DNA from: Gammaproteobacteria bacterium
Lineage (GTDB): Bacteria; Pseudomonadota; Gammaproteobacteria; JABCZS01
Length of the DNA: 64,000 bases
Assembly: GCA_013289605.1 (NCBI GenBank)
Contig: JABCZS010000010.1
Coordinates: 2,118 to 66,117, forward strand
Direction: 5' to 3'
The notes below the pieces were generated by a model that had not been told where the DNA came from, made no database searches, and saw nothing but the letters and a program-made list of their open reading frames with translations. This document shows positions 52,497-61,036 of the stretch, in pieces (within the stretch, counting starts at the first letter, position 1; every line of letters starts with the position of its first letter). The translations under genes were made by a program, and so were the position numbers.

Positions 52497-53270
52497 ATGA
52501 AAAAATGGCTATTTTTACTCTGTGCGCTGCTGCCGCTCACCTTATTTGCAGATGAAATCGTCCGGAAGAAAATTAAAGTCGGTGGCTATATGTGGTCACC
52601 CTTTATTGAGTTACACGGCCGGAATTACCAGGGTTTAACCTTAGACTTAATCGATGCAGCCAACACCGCACAAGGGGATTTTGAATTTGAATTTGTCCTC
52701 ACCACTGCGGAAAATAGACATAAAGATTTTTATCATAAAAAATTTGATATGATTTTTTTAGAAGACATAGACTGGGGCTGGAATGCTTACCCTGTTGCCG
52801 CGTCCACTCCGCTCGCTAAAGGGACAGAGCTTTATATCGCGCTGAATAAAAACGAGCGCACCCAAGTCTTTTTCCAAGATATGGCGGAAAAATCCATAAG
52901 CATGGTTAAAGGTTTTCATTATGCCTTTGCACAAAACAATACCAATGAAGCGTATTTAAAAGAGCATTTTAAAGAAATTCGCTTGCATGCGGATCCCACA
53001 GACGTGTTGCAAGATGTCCTCCAAGGCAAAAGTGAAATTGGCGTCATCAATAGTTTAACCTTAGAGTCTGAGATGGCTCGAAATCCCAAAATAAAAGATC
53101 ACATTTTAATCGGCAAAAAATTTGATCAAGATTTTGTGTTAAGTATCCTCGCCCGCAAAGACAGCCCCATGACCATAGAGCAGGTCAATTTACTGATTGA
53201 GCGTTTGAAAAAAGAAGGCATGATGGCAAAACTGTGGGAGAAATATAAGATGGATCCTAAGGTGAAATAA
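52497..53270 (+). CDS. Periplasmic solute-binding protein, family 3
   Basis: A 257-residue protein with a signal peptide ending near residue 18 and the SBP_bac_3 fold: IKVGGYMWSPFIELHGRNYQGLTLDLIDA at the start of lobe 1 and DVLQDVLQGKSEIGVINSLTLE later. No permease or ATPase gene is beside it, so it may be an orphan receptor or serve a transporter elsewhere. The usual amino-acid-binding Arg/Asp positions are not clear. Confidence 0.8.
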   Translation: MKKWLFLLCALLPLTLFADEIVRKKIKVGGYMWSPFIELHGRNYQGLTLDLIDAANTAQGDFEFEFVLTTAENRHKDFYHKKFDMIFLEDIDWGWNAYPVAASTPLAKGTELYIALNKNERTQVFFQDMAEKSISMVKGFHYAFAQNNTNEAYLKEHFKEIRLHADPTDVLQDVLQGKSEIGVINSLTLESEMARNPKIKDHILIGKKFDQDFVLSILARKDSPMTIEQVNLLIERLKKEGMMAKLWEKYKMDPKVK

Positions 53271-53445
53271 GCATTTTACGGCTTGAAAATCAATTTTCTC
53301 TTTAAATTCATATAGATACGCTACTGACTCGCTCCAGGGCTGTGTAAGCCAAATCTCACAAAAACTCACAGGGATCTCTCATTGTGTTATCTATATGACC
53401 ATGATAAGTTGTATGTCTGAACCACAACAAAAAAGGAATAACATC

Positions 53446-54057
53446 ATGCCACGTACCACTGATAAACGCGTTCGCCTAGTCGATGCCGCAAAAAAGTTAA
53501 TTCATGAACAAGGGTTTAATCTGACTACTCTCGCGGACATTGCGCAAGAAGCCCATGTGCCGCTAGGTAACGTTTATTATTATTTTAAAACTAAGGAAGC
53601 AATTGCCGAAGCTGTGCTCGCTAATCGTGCCCGGGAATTGCATGAAGCATTACAAGTTTTTTCTAGCGCTGCGAGTGTTAAAGAACGGCTATTGGCTTAT
53701 CTTCAATCTGAAATCGATAATGTCGAGCAAACTGTTAAAAGTGGTTGTCCCATTGGTAGTCTTTGTCAGGAATTGGCAAAACAAGGTGGACCTTTGGCAA
53801 CCGGTGCAACACAACTATTAAATGACACATTATTGTGGATAGAAAAACAATTTCAGGCGATGGATATGGGTGATCACTCACGTACACTGGCCAGACAATT
53901 TATGGCTACCATTCAAGGTCATGCCCTCTTAACCAATACTTTCAAAGATCCAAAAATCTTAGAACAATTAAAACCTGCTTTGAGTGCATGGATAGATAGC
54001 CTCGCACACACTAAGAAAGTGACCCCGTCTGTTGAGAAAATGGAAGAATATGCATAA
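53446..54057 (+). CDS. TetR/AcrR family regulator
   Basis: A 203-residue repressor. The N-terminal HTH is typical (LVDAAKKLIHEQGFNLTTLADIAQEA then VPLGNVYYYFKTKEAI). The C-terminal ligand domain has a CPIGSLCQEL segment like AcuR/LmrA-type TetR proteins. The ATG at 53446 follows AAAAGGA; an earlier start lacks support. No co-directional target gene is adjacent; a distant operator pair may lie upstream (53309-53397). Confidence 0.88.
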   Translation: MPRTTDKRVRLVDAAKKLIHEQGFNLTTLADIAQEAHVPLGNVYYYFKTKEAIAEAVLANRARELHEALQVFSSAASVKERLLAYLQSEIDNVEQTVKSGCPIGSLCQELAKQGGPLATGATQLLNDTLLWIEKQFQAMDMGDHSRTLARQFMATIQGHALLTNTFKDPKILEQLKPALSAWIDSLAHTKKVTPSVEKMEEYA

Positions 54058-54093
54058 CGTTTCTTTGCCGTTTATGAGTCCCAACGCGTAAGG

Positions 54094-54127
54094 TAATACT
54101 TCAAGATGTATACATCTTGAAGTATTA
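54094..54127. repeat. 34-bp perfect palindrome between tetR and glmS
   Basis: TAATACTTCAAGATGTA (54094-54110) is followed directly by its exact reverse complement, with no spacer. It lies in the 88-base gap between two convergent genes. There is no following T-tract on either strand, so it is not a standard terminator. It could be a cruciform, a bidirectional transcription block or a protein site. Confidence 0.7.
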
Positions 54128-54145
54128 AGGATACATCACGCTAAT

Positions 54146-55984
54146 CTATCCCACCGTCACAGATTTTGCTAAATTTCTAGGTTGATCCACGTCAGTGCCT
54201 TTAATTAAGGCCACATGATAAGCGAGGAGTTGCATAGGAATAGAAAACAGTAGCGGTAATACACAAGCCTCTTTGACATTGCAGGTCAATTTTATAACCG
54301 TCTCGCCGGGTAAAGATAATTCTGCATTGGTAAAGACTATCAATCGCCCGCCACGCGCGGTCACTTCCGCTAAGTTACTGAGCAGCTTTTCAAGCAATTC
54401 ATCATCGGGAGCCAGCGCAATTACGGGCATATGATTATCGACTAAAGCGAGCGGTCCATGCTTTAATTCACCGGCAGGATAAGCTTGCGCATGAATATAA
54501 GAAATTTCCTTCAATTTTAATGCCCCTTCGCGGGCAATGGGATAATATTCACCGCGGCCTAAAAATAACGCATGTTGCTTGTCCGCAAACGTAGGCGCAA
54601 TTTTTTCAATCTGCGCGTTAAGCGCTAACACTTCTTTTATTAATTGCGGCAATTCACGCAACGCTAGGATCCGTTGTTTTTCTTTTCTGGCCTCTAAACC
54701 ATGCCGACGGGCTAATACGGTACTTAATAAGATCAACGCCACCAATTGCGTGGTAAATGCCTTAGTTGAAGCCACACCAATTTCAGGACCTGCGCGGGTG
54801 AGCAGCACTAAATCGGCCTCACGCACTATCGCGCTCTCCGGGACATTACAAATCGCAAGCGTTGCCAGATAATTGTATTTTTTTGCATGCAAGAGCGCCG
54901 CTAAGGTATCGGCAGTTTCGCCTGACTGGGAGATGGCAACTAATAATGTTCCCTCTGGCACGATTATTTTTTTGTAACGGTATTCACTGGCAATTTCTAC
55001 CGTGCAGGGAATATGTGCTTCGCTTTCAATGAGGTGTCTTGCTACTTGTGCCGCATGAAAACTGGTGCCACACGCAACAAAATGCAGAGCTTTAACTTGA
55101 TCAAATAGTTTATCTGCGCCAGCACCAAACGCCGCATCAAACACATGCTCGGCACTAAAGCGTCCTTCCAAGGTAGTCCGCACCGCGTCGGGTTGCTCAA
55201 AAATTTCTTTTTGCATAAAATGACGAAACGCACCTTTCTCGGCACTGAGGTATAAATCTGGCGTTGCCGTTTTAATTTCTCGCGTCACTATGGCATCTCT
55301 TGCATCAAAAATATTCACTGCATGTTGCGTTAATTCAGCAACATCGCCTTCTTGCAAATAAATCAAACGCTGCGCAAAGGGCAGCAGTGCCAAATGATCG
55401 GATGCAAAATAATTTTCATCAAACCCAAGGCCCACCACAAGTGGCGCGCCATTTTGTACGGCAATTAAACAGCCCGGCTCTTTCGCAGACATTACGCCTA
55501 TGGCATAGGCGCCTTTGAGATCATGCACCGCCGCATGTACCGCCGCGCGCAAGGATAATCCGCTTTTACGTTTATCATAAATCAAATGCGCAATCACTTC
55601 CGTATCGGTATCGGAAGTAAACACATAACCTTGTTGTTCTAATTGATTTTTTAGTTCTTGGAAATTTTCAATGATGCCATTATGCACCACCGCGATAGCA
55701 TCAATTCCTCCAGATAAATGAGGATGCGCATTTTCTTCACTAGGCTTACCGTGGGTCGCCCAACGCGTATGGGCAATACCGATATGACTGTGTAGGGTCA
55801 AGGATTTAAGCGCATGCTCTAATTCTTTGACTTTACCTTGCGTACGCACGCGTTGTAATACCTTATCTTCGGTGATCACCGCAAGGCCCGCAGAATCATA
55901 GCCGCGGTATTCCATGCGCTTTAAGCCTTCTAATAAAATAGGGCACACATTACGTTGTACAATCGCACCGACTATCCCACACAT
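54146..55984 (-). CDS. glmS: Glutamine-fructose-6-phosphate aminotransferase
   Basis: Makes glucosamine-6-phosphate, the first step of UDP-GlcNAc synthesis. The N-terminal amidotransferase has the Cys2 nucleophile (MCGIVGA) and GYDSAGL. Two SIS domains follow (VACGTSFHAAQVARH and LFLGRGEYYPIAREGALKLKE). It ends in DVDQPRNLAKSVTV, which is invariant. Length is 612. Its ATG overlaps the glmU stop as TAATG. No glmS ribozyme is seen, as expected for this class. Confidence 0.96.
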   Translation of the reverse strand: MCGIVGAIVQRNVCPILLEGLKRMEYRGYDSAGLAVITEDKVLQRVRTQGKVKELEHALKSLTLHSHIGIAHTRWATHGKPSEENAHPHLSGGIDAIAVVHNGIIENFQELKNQLEQQGYVFTSDTDTEVIAHLIYDKRKSGLSLRAAVHAAVHDLKGAYAIGVMSAKEPGCLIAVQNGAPLVVGLGFDENYFASDHLALLPFAQRLIYLQEGDVAELTQHAVNIFDARDAIVTREIKTATPDLYLSAEKGAFRHFMQKEIFEQPDAVRTTLEGRFSAEHVFDAAFGAGADKLFDQVKALHFVACGTSFHAAQVARHLIESEAHIPCTVEIASEYRYKKIIVPEGTLLVAISQSGETADTLAALLHAKKYNYLATLAICNVPESAIVREADLVLLTRAGPEIGVASTKAFTTQLVALILLSTVLARRHGLEARKEKQRILALRELPQLIKEVLALNAQIEKIAPTFADKQHALFLGRGEYYPIAREGALKLKEISYIHAQAYPAGELKHGPLALVDNHMPVIALAPDDELLEKLLSNLAEVTARGGRLIVFTNAELSLPGETVIKLTCNVKEACVLPLLFSIPMQLLAYHVALIKGTDVDQPRNLAKSVTVG

Positions 55985-57342
55985 TATTTATCCTTATTCC
56001 AATGCTCTATCGAGACTTGTTTTGAACGCGCAACCGTGAGCTGTTTGGCCGGCGCATCCTTGGTTAATACCGTTCCGGCACCGATCACCGCGTGCTCACC
56101 CACACACACCGGAGCCACCAATGCTGAATTCGATCCAATAAAGGCACCGTCTTTAATCACGGTTTGATGTTTATGCACGCCGTCATAATTACAAGTGATG
56201 GTGCCGGCACCAATATTCACACGCTCACCTACAATCGCATCCCCAACATAGCTTAAATGATTCGCTTTGCTGTCGGCGCCGAGTTGAGTTTTTTTCAATT
56301 CTACAAAATTACCCACATGGGCACGTTCATGAAGATGACAACCGGGCCTTATCCGGGCATAAGGGCCAATGACGCAATGATTTTCAATGTGGGAGTCTTC
56401 TATCATAGAATAAGGATTAACCGTAACAAAATCTCCGAGATGCACATTGCGCAATATCGTATGCGCACCGATGGTACATCCCTGCCCGATGATGACATCC
56501 CCTTCAATGATGACATCAATATCGAGCACCACATCTTGCTTGACAGTCAGCTTACCACGGATATCGACACGGTGCGGATCAATCACCGTCAATCCTTGCC
56601 CCATTAATTCTTCTATCTGTTTACGTTGCAAATAACGCTCGGCAATCGCCAATTGATTTTTAGTATTAATCCCAAAACCTTGCATCGCCTCATGTATTTT
56701 AAGGGCGACTATAGGATGTTTTGCCTGCAAAGCTAAAGGGATAATATCCGGTAAATAATATTCTTGCGATGCATTTTGATTGTTAATCTGTGGCAAGAGT
56801 GTGCAGAGGACACTCGTAGGCGCATAATAAACCCCTACCGCGGCCTCACGGATCGCTTTTTCAGTGTGACTGGCATCTTTTTCTTCTTTAACACCCACTA
56901 TATTACCACTGGCATCACGTAAAACACGGCCTAAACCACTGGGATTTTCAGGCTCAAAGCTTAACATTCCAACGCCCTTCACCGGGGTGTGTCTTAATAA
57001 TTGGGCTAAGGTATCACCCGTCAGTAGCGGCGTATCCCCTAATAGTATTAAGGTATGGTCTGCCTTGATTTGTGGCAACGCTTGCAGCACCGCATGAGCC
57101 GTCCCCAAGGTTTCTTTTTGTTCAATAAAGCGACAATTCTGTCCAGAGACAGCCAGTTCAATAGGCGCACGGTTATTGGGGCTGACCACCATATAAATCC
57201 CATCAGGATTTAAAAGTTTAGCCGTTTCAATAAGATGCAAGATCCAAGGCCGTCCAGCTAGCCCGTGTAAGACCTTAGGTTGAAAAGAGTGCATGCGCGT
57301 GCCTTTACCGGCCGCGAGTATGATAATGGCTAAATCTGACAT
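55984..57342 (-). CDS. glmU: Bifunctional GlmU uridyltransferase/acetyltransferase
   Basis: Acetylates glucosamine-1-phosphate and couples it to UTP to give UDP-GlcNAc. The N-terminal uridyltransferase has IILAAGKGTRMHS, EQKETLGTAHAV and LLGDTPLL. The C-terminal left-handed beta-helix (about 250-440) has KLGAD-type hexapeptides and GAGTITCNYDGVHKH. Length is 452. It precedes glmS with a TAATG overlap, forming a two-gene amino-sugar operon. Confidence 0.96.
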   Translation of the reverse strand: MSDLAIIILAAGKGTRMHSFQPKVLHGLAGRPWILHLIETAKLLNPDGIYMVVSPNNRAPIELAVSGQNCRFIEQKETLGTAHAVLQALPQIKADHTLILLGDTPLLTGDTLAQLLRHTPVKGVGMLSFEPENPSGLGRVLRDASGNIVGVKEEKDASHTEKAIREAAVGVYYAPTSVLCTLLPQINNQNASQEYYLPDIIPLALQAKHPIVALKIHEAMQGFGINTKNQLAIAERYLQRKQIEELMGQGLTVIDPHRVDIRGKLTVKQDVVLDIDVIIEGDVIIGQGCTIGAHTILRNVHLGDFVTVNPYSMIEDSHIENHCVIGPYARIRPGCHLHERAHVGNFVELKKTQLGADSKANHLSYVGDAIVGERVNIGAGTITCNYDGVHKHQTVIKDGAFIGSNSALVAPVCVGEHAVIGAGTVLTKDAPAKQLTVARSKQVSIEHWNKDK

Positions 57343-57459
57343 CTCGGCATTGTTTCATAAATGGGGAGGATTGGCAACCGCGGCGCCAAATTGCGCGCTC
57401 ATTGTAGCATTCGATGAAAGGTACTCACTCACCATAAGCTGATTAACCTATTTGTCCAT

Positions 57460-57867
57460 TCAGGGTGAAATAATTTTAATTTTTGGATAATACGTTTTAA
57501 ATCGTCGCACATCGCGCGTCAATAACTGTAGTGATGCAACCATTGCATGCGCGCCAATTAGAAAATCGGGCAAAGGCAGCGTACGTGTACCGCCTGCTTT
57601 GCGATATTTTAAAAAAGCTTTACCTGCCAAAAAAGCAGCCTCCCAGGATAGAGGTAAGCGGGTAAATACATGGGAAGGCAGCGCTGACTCAAGCTCCTCA
57701 ATTTTCTGAAAACCAATAGAAACCTCAGCATAAATAATGGGATTAATAAATAATTGACTGTGATCGGCATGTTTTGCTAGCGTTTCAGAAGACCAATCAA
57801 ACCATATCGGATCTTCAGTCATAATGTCCAAAATAACACAAGCATCCACCAGCACACCGGATGTCAT
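57460..57867 (-). CDS. PIN-domain toxin, VapC-like
   Basis: A 135-residue PIN-domain ribonuclease. The acidic residues are placed in GVLVDACVILDIM (Asp8), IIYAEVSIGF, LPLPDFLIGAHA and LLTRDVRRFKTYYP. Its ATG overlaps the antitoxin stop as ATGA. It ends with YPKIKIISP, the usual VapC finish. Confidence 0.88.
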   Translation of the reverse strand: MTSGVLVDACVILDIMTEDPIWFDWSSETLAKHADHSQLFINPIIYAEVSIGFQKIEELESALPSHVFTRLPLSWEAAFLAGKAFLKYRKAGGTRTLPLPDFLIGAHAMVASLQLLTRDVRRFKTYYPKIKIISP

Positions 57868-58097
57868 TGTTCACCTCGTGTCAGCGCCAGAATTTCATCC
57901 GTACTCATTTTAACACTCGCACTTTTACGCAAATGTGCAACAATGCCTTGCCCGCGACGCTTAGTTTTTCCCTTAATCATTTGCAAATAAACTTTGCCCT
58001 CCTCTTCCACAAAATCAACTTCAGAATAGGGTAAAAATCCATATTTTTTCCTTATGTCTTCAGGGATAGTGACTTGGCCTTTTTGTGTGATGCGCAT
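57864..58097 (-). CDS. VapB/AbrB-type antitoxin
   Basis: A 77-residue antitoxin with a swapped-hairpin AbrB domain: MRITQKGQVTIPEDIRKKYG at the N-terminus, then SEVDFVEEEGKVYLQM. The tail (about residues 45-77) would bind the toxin. The start at 58097 follows GGGGG; an earlier in-frame ATG at 58109 is possible, while the longer form from 58166 would cover the promoter palindrome. Confidence 0.87.
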   Translation of the reverse strand: MRITQKGQVTIPEDIRKKYGFLPYSEVDFVEEEGKVYLQMIKGKTKRRGQGIVAHLRKSASVKMSTDEILALTRGEQ

Positions 58098-58112
58098 AAC
58101 CGCCCCCATGCT

Positions 58113-58166
58113 AGTATTACTATTACTTTGTAAAGTAATAGTAATACTTCTATGTACACTTGTCAA
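58113..58166 (-). promoter_or_regulatory. Promoter and 36-bp palindromic operator of the AbrB-VapC operon
   Basis: A 17-base arm (AGTATTACTATTACTTT, 58113-58129) and its exact reverse complement (58132-58148) flank a 2-base centre. On the minus strand a consensus TTGACA -35 (58161-58166) and a TACTAT -10 (58138-58143) lie 17 bases apart, the -10 inside the palindrome. AbrB-type antitoxins repress at such sites, so autoregulation is likely. Confidence 0.75.
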
Positions 58167-58207
58167 TCGCCCTTGAGTTTGGTCTAGACTATACTAGGGT
58201 ATTAACT

Positions 58208-58843
58208 ATGGGCAATCGAGAACAACTCATGAGTGCTAACCGTATCTTAACCAAAGCGCGTCTAGGCTCGCTCACTGATGACATTTTTGCGGTGGCGATG
58301 ACCATTATGATATTTCGGTTAGAGTTGCCGGCTGATATCACTTCCATGCAATTGCCCGATGTGCTCGTACACAGTGTGTTAAAAGATCTGCTGATTTTGG
58401 CAGGAAGTTTTGTCATCTTAGGCTCGCAATGGATGGCCATGCATTTTCAACATGGCTTTTTAGTCAATATTGATCGCTCTTATTGCTGGTTAACCCTGGC
58501 TTTTTTATTAGTGTCCTGCGTGGTGCCGTTTTCTGCTAACTTACTCGTCCAATTTCCAGAAGATAAGCTGGTGATTTATTTTTATGCAGGAAATTTAATG
58601 TTATCGCAACTGACCCAATGGGCCACTATCTCTTATGCCACACGTAACAAATTGAATCACCCAGATGATGCTGCGCTTGCCTATACCTTTGTGATGAGAA
58701 GAATCTTAATCGCTCCGATTTGTTATATTTCTGGGATATTTCTAGCTTCTTGGAGTATCCCGCTTGCATTCTTTGTAATGATTTTACCGCCCGTACTTTA
58801 TATATTTCCTAGCTCATTGGATAAATTTACCCGAGTGAATTAA
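58208..58843 (+). CDS. TMEM175-family potassium channel-like protein
   Basis: A 211-residue membrane protein of about six segments. The first helix reads RLGSLTDDIFAVAMTIMIFRLELP, resembling the TMEM175/DUF1211 signature (R-x-x-x-F-S/T-D), except that the Phe is Leu here. In bacterial TMEM175 that helix lines the ion path. The start is uncertain: ATG 58208 is chosen, ATG 58229 is possible. Single gene, tail to tail with the efflux operon. Confidence 0.75.
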   Translation: MGNREQLMSANRILTKARLGSLTDDIFAVAMTIMIFRLELPADITSMQLPDVLVHSVLKDLLILAGSFVILGSQWMAMHFQHGFLVNIDRSYCWLTLAFLLVSCVVPFSANLLVQFPEDKLVIYFYAGNLMLSQLTQWATISYATRNKLNHPDDAALAYTFVMRRILIAPICYISGIFLASWSIPLAFFVMILPPVLYIFPSSLDKFTRVN

Positions 58844-58853
58844 TCTGGAGCGT

Positions 58854-60113
58854 TTATAATGTGTAAACCGACTTTTCGAGTTCATCAAGTATTTTCCGAG
58901 TTTCCGATACCAACTGATCATTTCTTAATGACGTTCTTAAAAATAACCGTCTAATATTATGATAGGCTTGCTGCATATTTTCTCTAAATACATGGGATTC
59001 ATCTTCTAAGGTTTTGTTTTGAATATCATATTTTGTGGCTTCAATAAACGCATATAATTCGAGCACACTTACATTAAATTGATTGCTATTTTTTATATAA
59101 TGAGCACGTCGCAAGGGTTGATGAGCCACTATCTTGAAGAGTTCATTTAAATGATCCAAGATTTTTTCTTGCAAATCAAAATAGAATTTACGCGATAAAT
59201 TCACTTTCCTAAATACCACATGATCGAAAATGATACAGATCGCAAATGCCACTAACGTAAATATGAGGTACTCAAATAAAAAATTAGCCACCGCATTATT
59301 GTCACTTTTATAATAATCTGAACCCAACACGCTTAAAGCCACAATAAACGCCGATTGATAGATAAAATTTCTGCCTACGAAATAATATGTAAAAAACAGA
59401 AGTATAGGTATCATAGCAATGATAAAACGATAATCAATTTGTCCGAAAACCCAAATAAAATAGCCTATAAAAAGACCCAAAATGACCCCAAACACGCGCT
59501 CGCGCGTGCGCTGCAAGCTGGTGCCTTTATCAAAACCTGCGTAGATAAGCATAAGCGTAAAACCTATCCAACCCGCATGTTCGTGCAGAGTTAATAATTG
59601 AACCCCTATGGCCGCAGAAAAAACCAGACAAATCTGAAAGACACGTGCCTCACGATACGATTTTCTACGTAAACCCACAAACAAAATGCCTATCACATTT
59701 TTTTCACTGTCAAAAATAGGATCATATTTAGTATAATATTCGACACCAAACAGATTGACGGAATCAGCAGAGCTGACACCCTTTTGAATTTTTTGATAAG
59801 CAGGATTAGAATGATCCAATAGCGTGCCTAATGCTACCGTACCATCGCGTTTTCTTGCGGTTGTAGCAATTCTGATGTATTCATCACCGATTTTTACAAA
59901 CACAGAGGCAATACACTTGTTCTTTTTAGAAAATGAATCAAGCTTATCCGCATCACTGAGGATTTCATCTCCCATTTTGAGGGTCGGAACAGTGGCCCCG
60001 CCTAAAGTTTGTAACTGCTGGGTATCTAGATTAAATGGGCCCACAAATTGAGCAGCAAACTGATCGGATAAAGTATTAACATCTGCTTCAGTTGAATGTT
60101 TCCACCACACCAT
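58854..60113 (-). CDS. Cache sensor domain fused to the C-terminal half of a FUSC pump
   Basis: A 419-residue protein. Residues about 15-155 match a Cache_3-Cache_2 sensor domain: YIRIATTARKRDGTVALGTL, DHSNPAYQKIQKGVS, LFGVEYYTKYDPIFD and NVIGILFVGLRRKS. About six membrane segments follow (roughly 160-305) with the FUSC-type SLQRTRERVFGVILGLFIGYF, then a helical cytoplasmic tail. Cache domains normally sit outside the membrane behind a first helix, but no signal or helix precedes it here. The ATG at 60113 follows GGAGAG; a GTG at 60128 is an alternative. It is last in the efflux operon, 43 bases after the other FUSC gene. Confidence 0.75.
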   Translation of the reverse strand: MVWWKHSTEADVNTLSDQFAAQFVGPFNLDTQQLQTLGGATVPTLKMGDEILSDADKLDSFSKKNKCIASVFVKIGDEYIRIATTARKRDGTVALGTLLDHSNPAYQKIQKGVSSADSVNLFGVEYYTKYDPIFDSEKNVIGILFVGLRRKSYREARVFQICLVFSAAIGVQLLTLHEHAGWIGFTLMLIYAGFDKGTSLQRTRERVFGVILGLFIGYFIWVFGQIDYRFIIAMIPILLFFTYYFVGRNFIYQSAFIVALSVLGSDYYKSDNNAVANFLFEYLIFTLVAFAICIIFDHVVFRKVNLSRKFYFDLQEKILDHLNELFKIVAHQPLRRAHYIKNSNQFNVSVLELYAFIEATKYDIQNKTLEDESHVFRENMQQAYHNIRRLFLRTSLRNDQLVSETRKILDELEKSVYTL

Positions 60114-60156
60114 GCGCGCACTCTCCACTCTTTAATATCATTTTCTTAAACTAACG

Positions 60157-61032
60157 TTACAACGCCAAGCATAGATAATTCCAAGAATGGATAAGCTTAT
60201 CTAATTCATTGAAGGAAGTATTTTTTACTTCACATGGTCGCTCGTGTGCAACTGCAACTTTAAACGTATTTAATTCTGTAATCAGCAAGTTGATCCTATC
60301 CAGATCCAGAATTAATTCATCATGTTCAGGCACGCAAATTTGTAAGTGCAGATCATTAATAAGACAACTTATTCTCAAAACTGAATAGCAAGGAAAATTG
60401 CGCGGCAGCATATTAGCATAGCGAAATAAACGGGTGGTATGACCTTTCACGGGGTCAAATATAATTTCTTGATTTTTAAGTAGAACCGCTGCATGCGCAA
60501 GCGTATGCTGTATCAATAGGAGTAATGTTCTTAACCATAAGCGGTAGTAATAGCTTAACGGAAAAAACAAAAGTGCCCCGACAACAATCACCAGGGCGAG
60601 CAATTGGGTTAAACTATTATTTACAATATAATAAAAGTTAGTATTTAATTCTTGATATAACAGTGAATAGGCTCCCATGGCCAAGGCAACAGGAATAATG
60701 CAGACCACATAGACTTGCTTATTTATAAATAATAGATAAAGCAGTAAAGAATAAAAAAATACCAGTACAAAAATAAACCAATAGGCAGCAAAGTAATTGA
60801 ACATGAAAACGGTAATGATGGTAATCACCATACAATGCAGCATATTGCGATACTTTTCAGGTATGGTTAGTCCTGCAATTTCAGCAACCATACTAAAAGT
60901 AGGCGCAAAGAAAAAATAAAAATAAGGGTTAGGAATAGGCAACACAGCATTTACAGCAAAAAGGATCATGACCACATAAACGACTTTGACACCATTGACG
61001 CGCTGCTCGCCATAGGGATCATACGCATCCAT
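60157..61032 (-). CDS. FUSC/DUF2955-type pump, N-terminal half
   Basis: A 291-residue membrane protein with about six segments in residues 20-180 and a soluble helical tail, matching the N-terminal half of fusaric-acid-resistance (AaeB-like) pumps. The start is uncertain: ATG 61032 lies 4 bases after the upstream stop; ATG 61059 would overlap it by 23 bases. Together with the next gene it would make a full 12-segment pump divided between two polypeptides. Confidence 0.75.
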   Translation of the reverse strand: MDAYDPYGEQRVNGVKVVYVVMILFAVNAVLPIPNPYFYFFFAPTFSMVAEIAGLTIPEKYRNMLHCMVITIITVFMFNYFAAYWFIFVLVFFYSLLLYLLFINKQVYVVCIIPVALAMGAYSLLYQELNTNFYYIVNNSLTQLLALVIVVGALLFFPLSYYYRLWLRTLLLLIQHTLAHAAVLLKNQEIIFDPVKGHTTRLFRYANMLPRNFPCYSVLRISCLINDLHLQICVPEHDELILDLDRINLLITELNTFKVAVAHERPCEVKNTSFNELDKLIHSWNYLCLAL

Positions 61033-61036
61033 CGCT

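Noticed and set aside
54094-54127. Rho-independent terminator
   Set aside because: The palindrome is AT-rich, has no loop and is not followed by a T-tract on either strand.
57343-57459. Gap between glmU and the VapC-like gene
   Set aside because: Only 117 bases; no convincing terminator, promoter or gene seen.
60114-60156. Frameshift splitting one FUSC gene
   Set aside because: A stop codon lies just upstream of the second gene in its own frame, and its ATG has a ribosome binding site, so two separate genes fit better.
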